Shown here: positions 31,475 to 33,490 of the stretch, piece by piece
Numbering within the stretch: the first letter of the stretch is position 1
How the letters are laid out: the number at the start of each line of letters is the position of its first letter
Source of the DNA: Methanobacteriota archaeon
Lineage (GTDB): Archaea; Thermoplasmatota; Poseidoniia; MGIII; CG-Epi1
Assembly (NCBI GenBank): GCA_029977605.1
Contig: JAPOKN010000005.1
Coordinates: 1 to 33,490 of the forward strand
Direction of reading: 5' to 3'
DNA: 33,490 nt
Translations under genes and position numbers: made by a program
Notes under the pieces: generated by a model
What the model was told of the DNA's origin: nothing
What the model saw: only the letters and a program-made list of their open reading frames with translations
The model's database searches: none

Positions 31475-33490
31475 CTAGTTTTCAGGAATCTCCTGCTTTA
31501 ACCTTTCTAATCTTTTGGACCTGTCGGTCGCGAATTTAGCTATAGATTTCATTACCCATCTAGGACTTAGATGCGCTTCATCAATAATTTGTTCTAGACT
31601 ACCGCCAGTTCTCCATCTATTGTCCCAATCTGGAGATAATGAATAATCTGCTACTACTCTATTAGATATCCAATTTTTCATAACATTCAATCCAGTGTTA
31701 GTGATAATCATAGAATCTGCCCATTCTTGATCTCCAATAATAGATGATTTATATTGTGAATCTTGCATATCAAAAAGTTCCCATGATATTGCTGAAACAA
31801 TTTTAACATTATATTTAGAGCTAATATCATCAAGGATAGAGACGACGGTGTTAGTAGAACTAGTTCCTCTAACAATAATTACACCATCTCGTGGACGCTC
31901 GTCATAATCTCTTATCAGGTAAGCACCTTTAGAAGCATCAAAATAACTAGCCATGCCCATTTTTTCCCTATCTGGAACCTCTATAGCTGGTCGAGTTAAG
32001 TGAAGCGCTACTATTGGAACGTCTGTTGAAAAAGCAGCTGCTAGGGCTGGTGCAACATCATTATGCTCCCAAGGATGGAGATTAATGATATGGCCCTTTG
32101 GGAAAAGCTGAGTAACTCCTGGTGCAAAAATACCAAAATGAGTTCTACTATCTTCTGCGGTCTCTGGACCTGAGTGACCTGCTATCCACAATAACTTACC
32201 TACTTTGATTTGTGAGTCTTGGGCAACCTGGCTAAAAAGTCGAATTGGACCGTATTTTAGATAACTGAAAGAACCATACGTACTGAATGAACCAATAAAT
32301 CCGTTAAAAGAATCAATAGTATCTGAATTGAAATTAACTGTAGACAAACCGGCCATCATACCTGAATTTGCAAATTCAGTTATACCTTGTGGCATAAGTG
32401 GTGATGATGTATTGTTTTCTTTACTGTACATGCCCAAATCTTCCATATCTCCCCAACCTTTTGAGAAACCTGAAATATTTGTTGAGTCTGCTAAATCCGC
32501 TGACATCGCCACAAACAAAGGACGGTCATAATTTTCTCTAGAATAAGAGTTTAACCATGAAGCTATTTTAGAGAAGCCTACTCTATTTGGAACCTTATCA
32601 CCAGGATTAGCAAATAATTCTGAAGGATAGTTTGAAAAGTTAAATAGTTCTTTGTCGTCAAGAGGATTGCTGTTTTTAACTTTGCAAGAAGATATCTCAT
32701 TAGGTACTGAGTCTCCTAATTCAACTAAACGGTCTGCTAGATAATCAACTAAATCTTGATTATTGCGCAAAACTGAAAAAATAGTTTCTAAGTAAGATGA
32801 ACCTTGGGAAACTTGCTCTTCTCTAGATGGCGCTGCCTCCTCACCGAAATTATCAAAACTAACGTTGTATTTAGATGCGAAGTCTTCTTTAGTTTTCCAG
32901 AACAATTCTGAATTCCTCTTATGCGGAGAACCATGTGATTTCTCATCGAACTTGTGATAGCCTCGTCCTTTACGTGACTTAGCAAAAACCATTTTTGGAA
33001 TTGCTGAATTAGATTTTCCAACGATTAAATTATAATATGCTTTAGTGAAGGAATCCCAATCTTCGCAATTATCTGTACCTTCTACATGCCATCCGCTTGT
33101 TTCAAAAAGCTCCTTGGGGGTTGAATTAACTATGCTGCTGAATGGGCGGCTATCAATACCATAATCATTCCAATCAATGTAATAAACTAAATTTCCAAGG
33201 CCAAGTCCCCAAGCTGAATTTAAAGTCTCTAGTGTAACACCAGTACTCAAACCACCTTCTCCTTCAAAAGCAAAAACTTTCACTTCTTCAGTTCCTGCCA
33301 ATTTATGGGCTAGAGCTGCACCTGCTGCTGCAGGAGAGCCGTGGCCGCTTGGTCCGGTGTTAAATTTGAAGAAAAGCGTCTTACCTTCCATTTCCGCGTG
33401 GCCTGGAAGTCCTTTATTTTGTCTTAGAGTAAGTAAATCTTCCCAAACCAACTGAAATTCATCACCGTTCTTAACTAAATATTTGGAATC
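31475..33490 (-). CDS. Transketolase-like TPP enzyme, N-terminus outside window
   Basis: Thiamine-diphosphate enzyme of the transketolase group. The frame stays open through the right edge (672 codons including the stop visible), so the true start is outside. It shows a TGPSGHGSPAAAGAALAHK segment like the TGPLGQG motif, then FEGEGGLSTG...WGLGLGNLVYYIDWNDYGIDS, aligning with the transketolase GDG...N thiamine motif. The central pyrimidine domain has EFANSGMMAGLS, and a C-terminal domain follows. The metal-ligand Asp of GDG reads Glu here. Transketolase proper or a related dihydroxyacetone/pyruvate-type enzyme cannot be told apart. The 3' end abuts guaAA. Confidence 0.85.
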   Translation of the reverse strand, partial: DSKYLVKNGDEFQLVWEDLLTLRQNKGLPGHAEMEGKTLFFKFNTGPSGHGSPAAAGAALAHKLAGTEEVKVFAFEGEGGLSTGVTLETLNSAWGLGLGNLVYYIDWNDYGIDSRPFSSIVNSTPKELFETSGWHVEGTDNCEDWDSFTKAYYNLIVGKSNSAIPKMVFAKSRKGRGYHKFDEKSHGSPHKRNSELFWKTKEDFASKYNVSFDNFGEEAAPSREEQVSQGSSYLETIFSVLRNNQDLVDYLADRLVELGDSVPNEISSCKVKNSNPLDDKELFNFSNYPSELFANPGDKVPNRVGFSKIASWLNSYSRENYDRPLFVAMSADLADSTNISGFSKGWGDMEDLGMYSKENNTSSPLMPQGITEFANSGMMAGLSTVNFNSDTIDSFNGFIGSFSTYGSFSYLKYGPIRLFSQVAQDSQIKVGKLLWIAGHSGPETAEDSRTHFGIFAPGVTQLFPKGHIINLHPWEHNDVAPALAAAFSTDVPIVALHLTRPAIEVPDREKMGMASYFDASKGAYLIRDYDERPRDGVIIVRGTSSTNTVVSILDDISSKYNVKIVSAISWELFDMQDSQYKSSIIGDQEWADSMIITNTGLNVMKNWISNRVVADYSLSPDWDNRWRTGGSLEQIIDEAHLSPRWVMKSIAKFATDRSKRLERLKQEIPEN

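Noticed and set aside
1..33490. CRISPR array, insertion sequence, prophage or integrated element
   Set aside because: No regularly spaced repeats, transposase or integrase, terminal inverted repeats or att-like duplication near the tRNA were seen.

Overview
The window is an AT-rich archaeal chromosome segment. Archaeal identity rests on a euryarchaeal D-family DNA polymerase large subunit (DP2), the aIF1A-RIO1-Dim2-like gene trio, an archaeal RNase P RNA with the RNase P protein Rpp21/Rnp4, a Trm5-type tRNA methyltransferase, a stand-alone GMP synthase glutaminase subunit, and TATA boxes about 22-28 bases upstream of many start codons (leaderless genes). The low GC, large secreted CARDB/PKD-type proteins, a secreted subtilase, an acyl-CoA dehydrogenase and methylmalonyl-CoA mutase suggest a heterotrophic marine planktonic lineage such as Poseidoniia (Marine Group II/III). 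That placement is inference, not a database result.

Layout. 1-4940 (-): the first 1646 codons of a giant secreted protein that runs off the left edge. 5082-7466 (-): gcvT-gcvH-trm5-like operon, divergent from 7540-9218 (+): aIF1A-rio1-KH/Dim2. 9309-10578 (+): a possible small leader ORF, an RNase Z-like metallo-beta-lactamase protein and a QueD homologue that has lost its three zinc histidines. 10575-13826 (-): a tRNA-Arg(GCG) gene followed 17 nt later by a secreted subtilase. 13904-15445: purE (+), rnp4/Rpp21 (-) and an unknown membrane protein (+). 15440-17711 (-): methylmalonyl-CoA mutase catalytic subunit and a P-loop kinase. 17785-18082 (+): RNase P RNA, followed by a 46-codon basic ORF. 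18249-19342 (-): a zincin-type lipoprotein and a VanZ-like protein. 19382-23909 (-): DP2-BirA-M23 peptidase operon. 23948-25671 (-): Zn-ribbon protein plus ABC-2-like permease. 25708-27151 (-): small Zn-ribbon membrane protein and acyl-CoA dehydrogenase. 27379-30824 (-): two tandem UMF1/Atg22-like transporters. 30883-33490 (-): GMP synthase glutaminase subunit and a transketolase-like TPP enzyme cut by the right edge.

Functions that group together: tRNA maturation (RNase P RNA, Rpp21, Trm5, tRNA-Arg, possibly the MBL protein); ribosome assembly and initiation (aIF1A, RIO1, Dim2); one-carbon and propionyl/acyl-CoA metabolism (GcvT/GcvH, mutase, acyl-CoA dehydrogenase, biotin ligase); and secreted protein degradation (subtilase, zincin lipoprotein, the giant surface protein). 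No insertion sequence, prophage or CRISPR array was seen. The strongest unusual signal is the zinc-ligand-less QueD homologue at 10180-10578 and its MBL-fold partner.
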